Below are positions 56,529-64,000 of a DNA stretch of 64,000 nt, piece by piece. The first letter of the stretch is position 1. Every line of letters begins with the position of its first letter. The position numbers were made by a program, and so were the translations under genes. The notes beneath the pieces are model-generated. The model worked only from the letters and a program-made list of their open reading frames with translations. It did no database searches and had not been told where the DNA came from. Origin of the DNA: Sinorhizobium sp. A49 (GTDB taxonomy: Bacteria; Pseudomonadota; Alphaproteobacteria; Rhizobiales; Rhizobiaceae). The DNA is taken from assembly GCF_002002725.1 (NCBI RefSeq), contig NZ_MUNW01000032.1, positions 310,001 to 374,000 of the forward strand. The letters are read 5' to 3'.

Positions 56529-58091
56529 TCAGAGCTGAGATTCGATCGGCAGAATGCGAATGAACCCGGCGATGAAGCGCCGCAGCAGGCTCGCATCGGG
56601 CTCGCCCCGCAACAATCGCTCTGTCCCATTGGACCGGTCGTGCCAGACCAGCCGCGCGCCTTCGAGGCCGAGCCGGTAGCTGACGGAAGGTGCCGTCTCC
56701 TCCTCGAACATCTCGACGAGTTCACGCGCAAGCGCGGTATCCGTAAACACCACACCCATTTCGGTGTTCAGCGATGCCGACCGCGGATCGAAATTCATCG
56801 AACCGACGAAACCGTTGCGACCGTCGACGACAAAGGCCTTGCTGTGAAGGCTGGCGTTGCGCCGGCCGAACAGGGTCATGCGGTGACCTTCGACGGCATC
56901 GCCCTGCTCTTTCAGTTCGAAGAGTTCGATGCCGGCACGGACGAGGCTTCGACGGTATTTGACATAGCCGCCGTGGACTGCGGCCACGTCGGTGGCGGCA
57001 AGCGAGTTGGTGAGCACCGCGACCCGCGCGCCCTTCTTCACCAGGGCCGTCAGTTCGCGTGTTCCAGCGGTGCCGGGAATAAAATAGGGCGAGATGATGC
57101 GGAGATCCCTTTTTGTCGCCTGGATCAGGGGGAAGAGTTCGCGCAGCAGCCAGTTTTGCCGCTTCTGCATCAAGGCCTTCTCGGGCGGATCGGCTTCAAG
57201 GCGGACGTCGTCGATCCAATGCAGCGTCGTTGATCCGCTATAACAGGACGCCCCTTCCCCCATGACGTCGGCCACGCGCTCCAGATAGAAACGGGCGGCG
57301 GGTGTGCGCGCATGCGCGTCGAGTGCGGCCCGGAAGGCCGGTAGGTATTGTTTGCGCGGCGTGCGCAACTTGCCTATCGGCAACACGGACGTACTGTTCC
57401 AATAGCGATCGAACATTGCCGATGCCTGCTCGACCACCGGCCCGATCATCCAGATATCGAGGTCACGGAAGTTTGAAAGCTCCGCCGCATCGAAATAGGC
57501 GTCACCAATATTGCGACCGCCGGCGATCGCCAGACGCGCATCGGCAACCCACAGCTTGTTGTGCATCCGGCGCGTGGCGCTGAAGGCGCGTATGGCCATC
57601 TCGAAACCACGGCGGATACGGTCGGTGCGGGCACGGCTGGGATTGAAGAGCCTCACTTCAATGTTTGCATGGGCATCGAGCGCGATGCACATCCGGTCGT
57701 GAAGGCCGGCATTGATGTCGTCGAGCAGCAAGCGGACGTGGACGCCGCGATCCGCTGCCGCCAGGATTTCCCGTGTGAGCAGCAGACCGGTCAGGTCGTC
57801 CTTCCAATAGTAGTATTGCAAATCGAGGCTTCGCCCAGCCCTTCGCGCTGCATGCGCCCTGACGACGAAGGCTTCGATGTTGTCTGAGACAAGCGATATG
57901 CCGTTCGTTCCGGCGTGGGTACCGAGCAAGGGAAAGATGGCTCGGTCCAGTTCCGTCTCGGCCTCGGCGACGGGAAGCGCTGAAGACGGGTCTCCGTGCG
58001 GACGCCGACCGAAGCGGCCATAGACATAGAGGATCGCTGCGCCGAACGCGCCGCCGATGGCGACAACGGCAACAATGACAAAGGACAACAT
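56529..58091 (-). CDS. phospholipase D-like / cardiolipin synthase-like protein
   Basis: Encodes 520 residues. One N-terminal membrane helix (about 3-25) precedes two HKD catalytic motifs: HNKLWVADARLAIAGGRN (near 178-195) and HSKAFVVDGRNGFVGSMNFD (near 415-434). Both HxKxxxxD patterns are intact. Related enzymes make cardiolipin or transfer phosphatidyl groups, but other PLD proteins act on different phosphodiesters. I start at the ATG at 58091 rather than a GTG one codon earlier. It follows the EEP-family gene by 22 bases. Confidence 0.87.
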   Translation of the reverse strand: MLSFVIVAVVAIGGAFGAAILYVYGRFGRRPHGDPSSALPVAEAETELDRAIFPLLGTHAGTNGISLVSDNIEAFVVRAHAARRAGRSLDLQYYYWKDDLTGLLLTREILAAADRGVHVRLLLDDINAGLHDRMCIALDAHANIEVRLFNPSRARTDRIRRGFEMAIRAFSATRRMHNKLWVADARLAIAGGRNIGDAYFDAAELSNFRDLDIWMIGPVVEQASAMFDRYWNSTSVLPIGKLRTPRKQYLPAFRAALDAHARTPAARFYLERVADVMGEGASCYSGSTTLHWIDDVRLEADPPEKALMQKRQNWLLRELFPLIQATKRDLRIISPYFIPGTAGTRELTALVKKGARVAVLTNSLAATDVAAVHGGYVKYRRSLVRAGIELFELKEQGDAVEGHRMTLFGRRNASLHSKAFVVDGRNGFVGSMNFDPRSASLNTEMGVVFTDTALARELVEMFEEETAPSVSYRLGLEGARLVWHDRSNGTERLLRGEPDASLLRRFIAGFIRILPIESQL

Positions 58092-58113
58092 CACCTGCCC
58101 GCCAGAAAGTGTC

Positions 58114-58971
58114 TCAGACCGATCCGGCCCGGCTCACTTCAATCCGTTCGTTGTTATGGTCTTCCCGCTTGCCGACCTTCAGATCGATCGATGCCTTGAC
58201 CGGCAAATGATCGGAAGCGACGCGGGCGAGTGGAGAATCGTGCACGGCGACCGACGTCACCAGGCTATGGGGATTACCCAGAACGCGATCGAGCGGCAAC
58301 AGCGGAAAACGGGAAGGAAAGCTCGCGACCGTTGCATGTGATGGGTCAAAGACGGGGCTGAGGAAGGATAGCGACGAGCGTTTGCCCATGCGCCACTCGT
58401 TGAGATCGCCGATCAACAGGGTCGGTCGCCCGCCCGCGTCGGATGCAGCCTCGATGATCGCCTCGGCCTGCTGGGCGCGGGAATGGCGCAACAATCCGAG
58501 GTGGGCCGCAATCACGCGCAAGGGGCCCATCTTGAGGTCCAAATCGACCACAAGCGCTCCGCGCGGCTCGACGCCCGGCAGCTTCAGTTGCTGGACATCG
58601 GAAACCGCACCTTCACGCAGAAGCAGCACGTTGCCGTGCCAGCCATGTCCCTTTGTGGAAAAGCCGGAGATCGGGACGGACACCAGATGCGCCTCGCGTC
58701 GCAGATGCTCGAGGTCAAGCAGCCCGGCACGTTCACCGAAGCGCTGGTCGGCTTCCTGAAGGGCGACGATATCGGCGCCGAGCTCGCTGATAACCTGGGC
58801 TGTACGTCCCGGATCGAAGCGGCCATCGGTGCCGACGCATTTGTGGATGTTGTAGGAAGCGATGACGATATCACCGCGGCTGACCGCCACCTCACGGCTG
58901 ACGACGGTGGGTCGCCGCTTGCGGATTGCCGCTACGATGCCCGCCGATAGACTGGTCTGGTTTTTTGCCAT
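58114..58971 (-). CDS. endonuclease/exonuclease/phosphatase family protein
   Basis: Encodes 285 residues of the DNase I-like EEP fold. Motifs are SYNIHKCVGTDGRFDP (Asn and metal-site region), ADIVALQEADQRF (catalytic glutamate), IAAHLGLLRHSR, LIGDLNEW (aspartate and asparagine) and ASDHLPVKASI (catalytic Asp-His). This family includes phosphodiesterases for lipids, nucleic acids and sphingomyelin. The ATG at 58971 has AGGGAG upstream. It is the first gene of a pair with the PLD-like gene, which suggests a joint role in phospholipid or phosphodiester metabolism; the substrate is not inferable. Confidence 0.85.
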   Translation of the reverse strand: MAKNQTSLSAGIVAAIRKRRPTVVSREVAVSRGDIVIASYNIHKCVGTDGRFDPGRTAQVISELGADIVALQEADQRFGERAGLLDLEHLRREAHLVSVPISGFSTKGHGWHGNVLLLREGAVSDVQQLKLPGVEPRGALVVDLDLKMGPLRVIAAHLGLLRHSRAQQAEAIIEAASDAGGRPTLLIGDLNEWRMGKRSSLSFLSPVFDPSHATVASFPSRFPLLPLDRVLGNPHSLVTSVAVHDSPLARVASDHLPVKASIDLKVGKREDHNNERIEVSRAGSV

Positions 58972-59220
58972 GCCGCTCCCTGCTTGCTGCCGCATCATGC
59001 GCAAATAGGTCGCCAGACGCCACTGAAAAAGGTTTCGGATGGAAAGTTGTTCCGTCCGAACTGGCGGTACCGGTGCTTTTCGCTCGCCGTCGCGGACAGC
59101 CTTGCGCTCGCGCTTGGTATCATCAGCGCCGTTTGGAGACGCGCCAAGTACGGAAAAATCGAAGCTGTTTCGGACTGATCCGCGTGCGATGGCGGCGGGC
59201 CTCCATCGGACGCACGGTCT

Positions 59221-59868
59221 TCACTCGGCCGGGCCGGCAAACAGGATCAGATTGCCATCGAGATCAAGAATGATGAAGTTTCGTGCACCCCAAGGCTCCG
59301 TCCGCAGGGTCTGGTGAAACTGCACGCCGGCGGCCTGGCAATTGAGGAACAGGCGCTTTATCTCGTCCGTCGTGGCGACGGTCAGCGATGCGGAAAGCAG
59401 ATGCTCGCGCTCCCTGATATCGCCGACGAATACCGGCTCACAGACCAGGCGCAAGGCGAGCAGTGCATTGTCGCGCTTCACCTGACCATAAAAGGGCGGG
59501 TCGCCATAGGTGAAGTCGACGGCAAAGCCGAGCTTGTCCGTGAAGAAGTCGCAAGACGCCTTGATGTCGGCGACGAACAATTGTGCCGAAGTCGATCGCA
59601 GAACAGGGCGCGGTGCTTGTTGCTTTGCTTGCGTGGTCATTGTCAGGGCTCCTGATTTGAGCGCCTGCCAGCCATCAAAACCCATCTGGCGTGCGACGAG
59701 TTCCTGAGCGTCAGCGAGTTTGAAATCCACCTTCAAGATCTCACGATCGTCCAGCTCGCTAAAGCGAGGCAAGGCAGCCCTGATCTCGGCCGCAACCGGA
59801 AAATATCCATCGCGATGCCATCTCAGATACTGTTTGGCCTGCTTCCTGAGGTTTTCGAGGTTCGGCAT
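59221..59868 (-). CDS. VOC superfamily protein with N-terminal helical domain
   Basis: Encodes 215 residues. Residues 1-75 form a helical region beginning MPNLENLRKQAKQYLRWHRDG and containing LADAQELVARQMGFDGWQALKSG, resembling the start of some ankyrin-repeat proteins. Residues 88-215 are a glyoxalase/bleomycin-resistance fold (FVADIKASCDFFTDKLGFAVDF, ending NFIILDLDGNLILFAGP). Whether it binds a metal or an antibiotic is unknown; typical ligand positions His/Glu are not clear. No operon partner is evident. Confidence 0.82.
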   Translation of the reverse strand: MPNLENLRKQAKQYLRWHRDGYFPVAAEIRAALPRFSELDDREILKVDFKLADAQELVARQMGFDGWQALKSGALTMTTQAKQQAPRPVLRSTSAQLFVADIKASCDFFTDKLGFAVDFTYGDPPFYGQVKRDNALLALRLVCEPVFVGDIREREHLLSASLTVATTDEIKRLFLNCQAAGVQFHQTLRTEPWGARNFIILDLDGNLILFAGPAE

Positions 59869-60126
59869 GGGCGCAACTAAGGTCTATCTACCGTCGGTGG
59901 GCGTTGCCCTTTCGACCTTGCACCGATGCGCCCTACGCAGCGTCACAAGATTGACCCGTCACGCGCCATTTTGTCAACGCGCCGGCACGGCGGCCCGAAT
60001 ACCCCAGGAGTAATAACCGACCGGCCACGCTTTTGATCGCCGCCCGATGCAACTTGCGCACTTGCGGGAGGAATCCTGGCCCCCTTACACATGATCGTCG
60101 TACCCGCCTTGCAAAGAGCCAGCGCC

Positions 60127-61374
60127 ATGCCGCCCAAACCCGCCATCACCATAGACCGTGCCGAGCGGCGCGTTTCGATCGACGTACACAACCCGGACTT
60201 CTATCGCTCGCCATCGTCGGCCTACGCCGAGCTCCACGCGCATTGCCCGGCATTTTACTGGAGCGAGCGCGAGCAATGGTATTTTGCGGGCTACGACCAG
60301 GTGAATGCATTGCTGCGCGATCGGCGTTTCGGACGACAGATCCTGCACGTGGCGACACGCGAAGAACTGGGCATCCCGGCACCGAAGCCGCATCTGAAGG
60401 ATTTCGATGCGCTGGAGGAGCATTCGCTGCTGGAGCTTGAGCCGCCGGCCCACACCCGGCTGCGCACTCTTGTCAACCGCGCCTTCGTCTCCCGGCAGAT
60501 CGAGCAACTTCGGCCGGATATCGAACGGCTGTCGCACACGATAATCGACGGCTTCGAACGTGACGGCGAAGTCGAGCTTTTGAAAAGCTACGCCGAAACG
60601 ATCCCGGTAACGATCATCGCGCGCATGCTCGGCATCCCCGTCGAAGCCGCGCCAGACCTTCTCGACTGGTCGCATCGCATGGTGCGCATGTACGTTTTCA
60701 GTCCGAGCCACGAGACCGAACTCGACGCCAACCGTGCATCCGCCGACTTCGCCGACTATCTGAGGGCGATCATCGCCGAGAAGCGGCGCAAGCCGGCCGA
60801 CGATCTCCTGACGCATATGATCACGTCGGAGAAGGACGGAGAGCGATTATCCGAGGCAGAGCTGGTTTCGACGGCGGCGTTGCTTCTCAACGCCGGCCAC
60901 GAGGCAACCGTGCATCAGATCGGCAACGCTGTCAGAACGATCCTGCAGTCGGACCACGCGCCCAAAGATCTGTTCGCAACCGAAGCGACGACCGCGCTTG
61001 CGATCGAGGAATGCCTGCGATTTGCGGCACCGCTGCATATCTTCCAGCGCTATGCGCTGTCGGATATCGATCTCGACGACGGGATTTCGCTTCGTAAGGG
61101 AGACAAGATCGGTTTGTTGCTTGGCGCTGCCAATGTCGATCCCCGCAAGTTCAGCGACCCTCACCGCTTCAAGCCCATGCGCGATGAGGGCGCCAACGCC
61201 TCGTTCGGTGCGGGCCTGCATTTTTGCATCGGAGCGCCGCTCGCCCGGCTCGAACTCAACCTGTCGCTGCCGATCCTGTTTCAGCGGTTGCCTGGGATGC
61301 GGCTGAAGCATGATCCGGAGGTCAGGGACAGTTTCCATTTCCATGGACTGGAGCGGCTGGACCTCGTCTGGTGA
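60127..61374 (+). CDS. cytochrome P450
   Basis: Encodes 415 residues, a soluble bacterial P450. The I-helix oxygen-activation motif is LLNAGHEATVHQIG, the K-helix ExxR is EECLR, and the heme ligand loop is FGAGLHFCIGAPLARLE with the cysteine near residue 360. It hydroxylates an unidentified substrate and needs a ferredoxin/reductase partner, not encoded nearby. I start at MPPKPAITIDRAERR; the ATG at 60091 is upstream in frame but less likely. A possible terminator at 61403-61434 lies between it and the convergent SDR gene. Confidence 0.93.
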   Translation: MPPKPAITIDRAERRVSIDVHNPDFYRSPSSAYAELHAHCPAFYWSEREQWYFAGYDQVNALLRDRRFGRQILHVATREELGIPAPKPHLKDFDALEEHSLLELEPPAHTRLRTLVNRAFVSRQIEQLRPDIERLSHTIIDGFERDGEVELLKSYAETIPVTIIARMLGIPVEAAPDLLDWSHRMVRMYVFSPSHETELDANRASADFADYLRAIIAEKRRKPADDLLTHMITSEKDGERLSEAELVSTAALLLNAGHEATVHQIGNAVRTILQSDHAPKDLFATEATTALAIEECLRFAAPLHIFQRYALSDIDLDDGISLRKGDKIGLLLGAANVDPRKFSDPHRFKPMRDEGANASFGAGLHFCIGAPLARLELNLSLPILFQRLPGMRLKHDPEVRDSFHFHGLERLDLVW

Positions 61375-61402
61375 CGGCTCGCTGCGCCGCTTGTGAAAAG
61401 CA

Positions 61403-61434
61403 AAACGGCTTCAACGACACCGCCGAAGCCGTTT
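61403..61434. terminator. possible terminator between the P450 and SDR genes
   Basis: AAACGGCTTC (61403-61412) and GAAGCCGTTT (61425-61434), perfect 10-base arms with a 12-base loop. The tails (GAAACC on plus, GCTTTTC on minus) are weak, so efficiency is uncertain. Confidence 0.5.
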
Positions 61435-61467
61435 GAAACCAGTTTGGGAAGCGAGCCCGCCTGAGCG

Positions 61468-62282
61468 TCAGACGGCCTCTGCTCGTTCGATACCGTAACG
61501 GGCCGCCGGCCTGTCATGGGAAAGATTAGGCGACAGCGCCAAGCGCGCATTGGAGAAGGTCGCCCAGTCGGCAGCGTCGGGCAGCGATGGAATCGTGACC
61601 AGTTCTCCCTGGTCGAAACCTGCGAGCGCCGCATCGACGAGATCGGTAACGTCCATCACCATCGACGGGTCGAGCCTATCGATCGAACCGCCAGCGCGAT
61701 CGAAAATTTCGGTACGAGTGAGCCCCGGCAACACTGCCTGGACTTTTACGCCCTTGCCTGAGACTTCCGTATGGATCGATTGCGTCAGGTTGAGCACGAA
61801 GGCCTTGCTCGCATTGTAGGTGCCGTTGAACCGCTCGGGCACCAGCGCCACCACGGAGGCGATGTTGATGATCGCGCCCTTGCCACGCGCCGAAAATGTC
61901 TGCGCCGCGGCAATCGCCAGCCGGTTCACGGCAACGACATTCAACTCGATCATGGTTTCGAGATAGTCGAGATCATCGGCAAGCAACGGGCCCTTCGGGC
62001 CAATTCCGGCATTGTTGACGAGAAGCTCGATCGTTGCGTCTTCGCGCAGTCGCTTTTCGACTGCCCTTACGTCATCCCGTAGCGTCAGGTCCGCCTTCAG
62101 CACATCGACCGTCACGCCGTATTGTGCCGACAATTTTGCGGCGAGATCGGAAAGACGCTTTTCGTCGCGCGCCACCAGAACCAGGTCGTGGCCGCGTCGT
62201 GCCAACCGGTCCGCATAGGTCGCGCCGATGCCCGAAGATGCGCCCGTTACCAGCGCCTTACCTTTTTTTCCACTGCACGCAT
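61468..62282 (-). pseudogene. short-chain dehydrogenase/reductase, frameshifted in an A7 tract
   Basis: From the stop at 61468 the frame is a good SDR: NNAG in VNNAGIGPKG, catalytic Tyr-Lys in YNASKAFVL, and further upstream ALVTGASSGIGATYADRLARRG, the cofactor motif TGxxxGIG. But no start codon exists in that frame before the cofactor motif; a TGA closes it. An ATG at 62282 (MRAVEKK) in the +1 frame would join correctly if the A tract (minus strand; T7 at 62263-62269) had eight bases rather than seven. As given, translation from a TTG at 62205 would lose the cofactor motif. This is either a true frameshift, a sequencing error, or a slippage site. The product would be an NAD(P)-dependent oxidoreductase. 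Confidence 0.75.
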
Positions 62283-62307
62283 TGTCGGTTTCCTTGTTCC
62301 GATTTCA

Positions 62308-62331
62308 ATTTAGTGGTATATGCCACTAAAT
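62308..62331. promoter_or_regulatory. palindromic operator between the SDR and MarR genes
   Basis: ATTTAGTGG (62308-62316), six bases, CCACTAAAT (62323-62331): perfect 9-base arms in the divergent promoter region. It has the size and symmetry of a MarR-family site and is flanked by the SDR and MarR genes. The likely owner is the adjacent MarR protein. Confidence 0.75.
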
Positions 62332-62409
62332 ATACAGCAAACTGGACGCTGCGCAAGAGTGGCGCTACCAAAGTCGAAAGCGGGCGCCACGGCCGCGACG
62401 GAGAAAACG

Positions 62410-62895
62410 ATGGACGACACGCCGAAGGTCTGGGACTTCTGCACAAACAGCGCATTGAAACGCGCCTCGCGCCAATTGGGTCAGCTCTATGAGGGTGTGC
62501 TCGCACCGAGCGGATTGCGCGGCACGCAGTATTCGCTGCTCAGCCAGATCGCCCACAGCAAAAATGCCTCGCTGCGCACACTCGCGGATCTGTTGGTGAT
62601 GGATCTATCCGCGCTTGGCCACACGCTGAAACCGCTGATCCGCGATGGTTACGTCGAGCTGGTGCCCGACGCGTCGGACAGGCGGGTGAAGCGCGTTCAG
62701 CTGACGCCGTTCGGCCTGAAGAAGCAGCAGGAGATGACGGTTCTCTGGCGCAAGGCGCAGGCGCGCTTCGAAAATGCCCTCGGCAAACAGCAAGCTGAAG
62801 CGCTGCGGCAGGCGCTCAACGGGATTTCGGAAGCCTCGTTTGCCGAAGCGTTTACCCGTGCGTCGGACGGCACCGAGCCGGGCGCAAACTCGTAA
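62410..62895 (+). CDS. MarR family transcriptional regulator
   Basis: Encodes 161 residues with a winged-helix core (LRTLADLLVMDLSALGHTLKPLIRDGYVELV and the wing PDASDRRVKRVQLTPFG). It begins MDDTPKVWDFCTNSALKRAS; C11 in the sequence DFCTNSA could be a redox-sensing cysteine, but that is a guess. It is divergent from the SDR gene across a 24-base palindrome that it probably binds, repressing both. The longer reading to 62320 crosses the operator, so I use the ATG at 62410. Confidence 0.88.
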   Translation: MDDTPKVWDFCTNSALKRASRQLGQLYEGVLAPSGLRGTQYSLLSQIAHSKNASLRTLADLLVMDLSALGHTLKPLIRDGYVELVPDASDRRVKRVQLTPFGLKKQQEMTVLWRKAQARFENALGKQQAEALRQALNGISEASFAEAFTRASDGTEPGANS

Positions 62896-62903
62896 CAGGC
62901 TGG

Positions 62904-63248
62904 TCAGAGACGGATGACGTAATCCTTGCGGGTGGTCTCGACGACCTCCCATGTTCCCTTGAAACCAGGCCTGAGGATCATGCTGTCGCCGGCGCGCAGA
63001 TGTATCTCGGCACCGCCGTCCTCGGTTACGACCGAGTAGCCGGACAGGATGTGGAAGTACTCCCATTCGTCATAGACGATGCGCCATTTTCCGGGCGTGG
63101 ATTCCCAGACGCCGGCATAAAGCCCGCCATCGGCCTCCTCGACATTCCACGTCCGAAACCGGGGCGTCCCGGCAATCAGCCGGTCGGCCGCAGGCTCGCC
63201 GACTTCGGGTTCGACTGTCGTCAGGTCGAATTTCTGCATCTTCACCAT
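62904..63248 (-). CDS. cupin domain protein
   Basis: Encodes 114 residues, a small single cupin of the DUF861/Cupin_3 type: TWNVEEADGGLYAGVWESTPGKWRI and DEWEYFHILSGYSVVTEDGG, with the glutamate/histidine positions of the first motif in EWEYFHI; the second motif is MILRPGFKGTWEV. Similar proteins include ureidoglycine aminohydrolase-like cupins; no function is assigned. It ends 8 bases from the convergent MarR gene. Confidence 0.82.
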   Translation of the reverse strand: MVKMQKFDLTTVEPEVGEPAADRLIAGTPRFRTWNVEEADGGLYAGVWESTPGKWRIVYDEWEYFHILSGYSVVTEDGGAEIHLRAGDSMILRPGFKGTWEVVETTRKDYVIRL

Positions 63249-63267
63249 CGGGCACTGCTCCCTAAAG

Positions 63268-63290
63268 GGGGGACGGGAAACCCGTCCCCC
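63268..63290 (-). terminator. probable terminator of the sulfhydrylase gene
   Basis: GGGGGACGGG (63268-63277), AAA loop, CCCGTCCCCC (63281-63290), perfect 10-base stem 17 bases after the stop on the minus strand. The following run there is CTTTAGG, so termination may be partial. Confidence 0.6.
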
Positions 63291-63307
63291 TCATTTTCAT
63301 CTCAGTC

Positions 63308-64000
63308 TCAGACCTTTGCGAGCGATTGCTCGAGATCGGCGATGATGTCGGAGACGTCCTCGATACCAACAGACAGACGCACGACTTCCGGGCCTGCGCC
63401 CGCTGCAACCAGTTGCTCTGGTGTCAACTGACGATGGGTGGTCGAGGCAGGGTGAATGACGAGCGAACGGGTGTCGCCGATATTCGCAAGGTGCGAAAAC
63501 ATCTCGAGACCTTCGACGAAGCGCTTTCCTGCTTCGTAGCCATCCTTGAGGCCGAAGGTGAAGACGGCGCCGGCGCCCTTCGGAGAATAGCGCTTCTGCA
63601 GCGCGTTGTTCGGATCGTCTTCAAGCCCGGCATAGTTGACCCAGGACACCTTGTCGTGACCCTTCAGCCACTTGGCAACGGCAAGCGCGTTGTCGCAATG
63701 GCGCTGCATGCGCAGCGGTAGCGTCTCGACGCCGGTCAGGATCATGAAGGCGTTGAACGGCGAGATCGCCGGACCGAAATCGCGAAGGCCGAGGACACGG
63801 GCGGCAATCGCGAAGGCGAAATTGCCGAACACCTGATGCAGCACGACGCCCGCATATTCCGGGCGCGGTTCCGACAGCATCGGGTATTTGCCCGACTTCG
63901 ACCAATCGAAGGTACCACCGTCGACGATGACGCCGCCCATCGAATTGCCGTGGCCGCCGATGAACTTGGTCAGCGAGTGCACGACGATATCGGCACCGTG
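63308..64000 (-). CDS. metY: O-acetylhomoserine sulfhydrylase, 3' part
   Basis: The visible 230 residues are the C-terminal half of a Cys/Met-metabolism PLP enzyme; the gene continues past the window edge. The PLP-binding lysine is in VVHSLTKFIGGHGNSMGG. Further landmarks are PFNAFMILTGVETLPLRMQRH, HPASTTHRQLTPEQL and VRLSVGIEDVSDIIADLEQSL. This fits O-acetylhomoserine (thiol)-lyase, which makes homocysteine from O-acetylhomoserine and sulfide; related O-succinylhomoserine or cystathionine enzymes are the alternative. The N-terminal half cannot be checked. Confidence 0.87.
   Translation of the reverse strand, partial: HGADIVVHSLTKFIGGHGNSMGGVIVDGGTFDWSKSGKYPMLSEPRPEYAGVVLHQVFGNFAFAIAARVLGLRDFGPAISPFNAFMILTGVETLPLRMQRHCDNALAVAKWLKGHDKVSWVNYAGLEDDPNNALQKRYSPKGAGAVFTFGLKDGYEAGKRFVEGLEMFSHLANIGDTRSLVIHPASTTHRQLTPEQLVAAGAGPEVVRLSVGIEDVSDIIADLEQSLAKV

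Overview
This 64 kb window is chromosomal DNA of an alphaproteobacterium, almost certainly a member of the Rhizobiaceae close to Sinorhizobium/Ensifer. The evidence is the high GC content, the divK-pleD pair, a 14-gene complex I operon whose nuoE has a long C-terminal extension, and the order nuo / birA / rnj / mce / DUF1467 / proS / lolC / lolD / dnaE. Three GTTC-N7-GTTC operators (the alphaproteobacterial LexA site) and an FMN-riboswitch-controlled RibN-type transporter also fit. It looks like core genome: I see no phage, insertion sequence, CRISPR array or plasmid functions.

Layout. 0-5.7 kb: the end of a DUF983 gene, a NUDIX hydrolase, an MFS transporter and rpmG on the plus strand; the cell-cycle/c-di-GMP regulators divK-pleD on the minus strand; then DUF3572 and a HAD-like protein on the plus strand. 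5.7-13.7 kb: a DNA damage/replication neighbourhood with dinB (LexA box), an L,D-transpeptidase, dnaE, a 28-codon membrane-peptide gene behind its own LexA box, a secreted FG-GAP-like protein, and a DUF5680 gene behind a third LexA box. 13.8-37.4 kb: a long minus-strand block. Read in transcription order it is nuoA-B-C-D, a small secreted protein, nuoE-F, an HhH protein, nuoG-H-I-J-K-L-M-N, birA, rnj, mce, DUF1467, proS, lolC/E and lolD.

37.7-39 kb: two identical tRNA-Asp genes, a 240 bp element of nested inverted repeats, and tRNA-Val. 39-44.3 kb: a cupin protein, then an SMC-like ATPase and an Mre11/SbcD-like nuclease that overlap by one base. 44.5-49.4 kb: a chemoreceptor, a MarR regulator and a large periplasmic phytase-like protein. 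49.5-56.3 kb: ribN with its FMN riboswitch, HU, and the proteolysis genes lon, clpX and clpP. 56.5-64 kb: a phospholipase D-like protein with an EEP-family protein, a VOC protein, a cytochrome P450, a frameshifted SDR gene divergent from a MarR gene across a clear palindromic operator, a cupin, and the 3' part of an O-acetylhomoserine sulfhydrylase gene.

Most noteworthy: the LexA-controlled 28-residue single-span membrane peptide next to dnaE resembles in form, though not demonstrably in sequence, the SOS-induced peptides SidA (Caulobacter) and TisB (E. coli). Two further LexA boxes lie within 7.3 kb, one in front of a DUF5680 gene of unknown function. Other points worth checking are a helix-hairpin-helix module shared by the NuoE extension and an extra protein inside the nuo operon, the three-stem repeat at 38188-38425, two possible small RNAs, and the A7-tract frameshift in the SDR gene.
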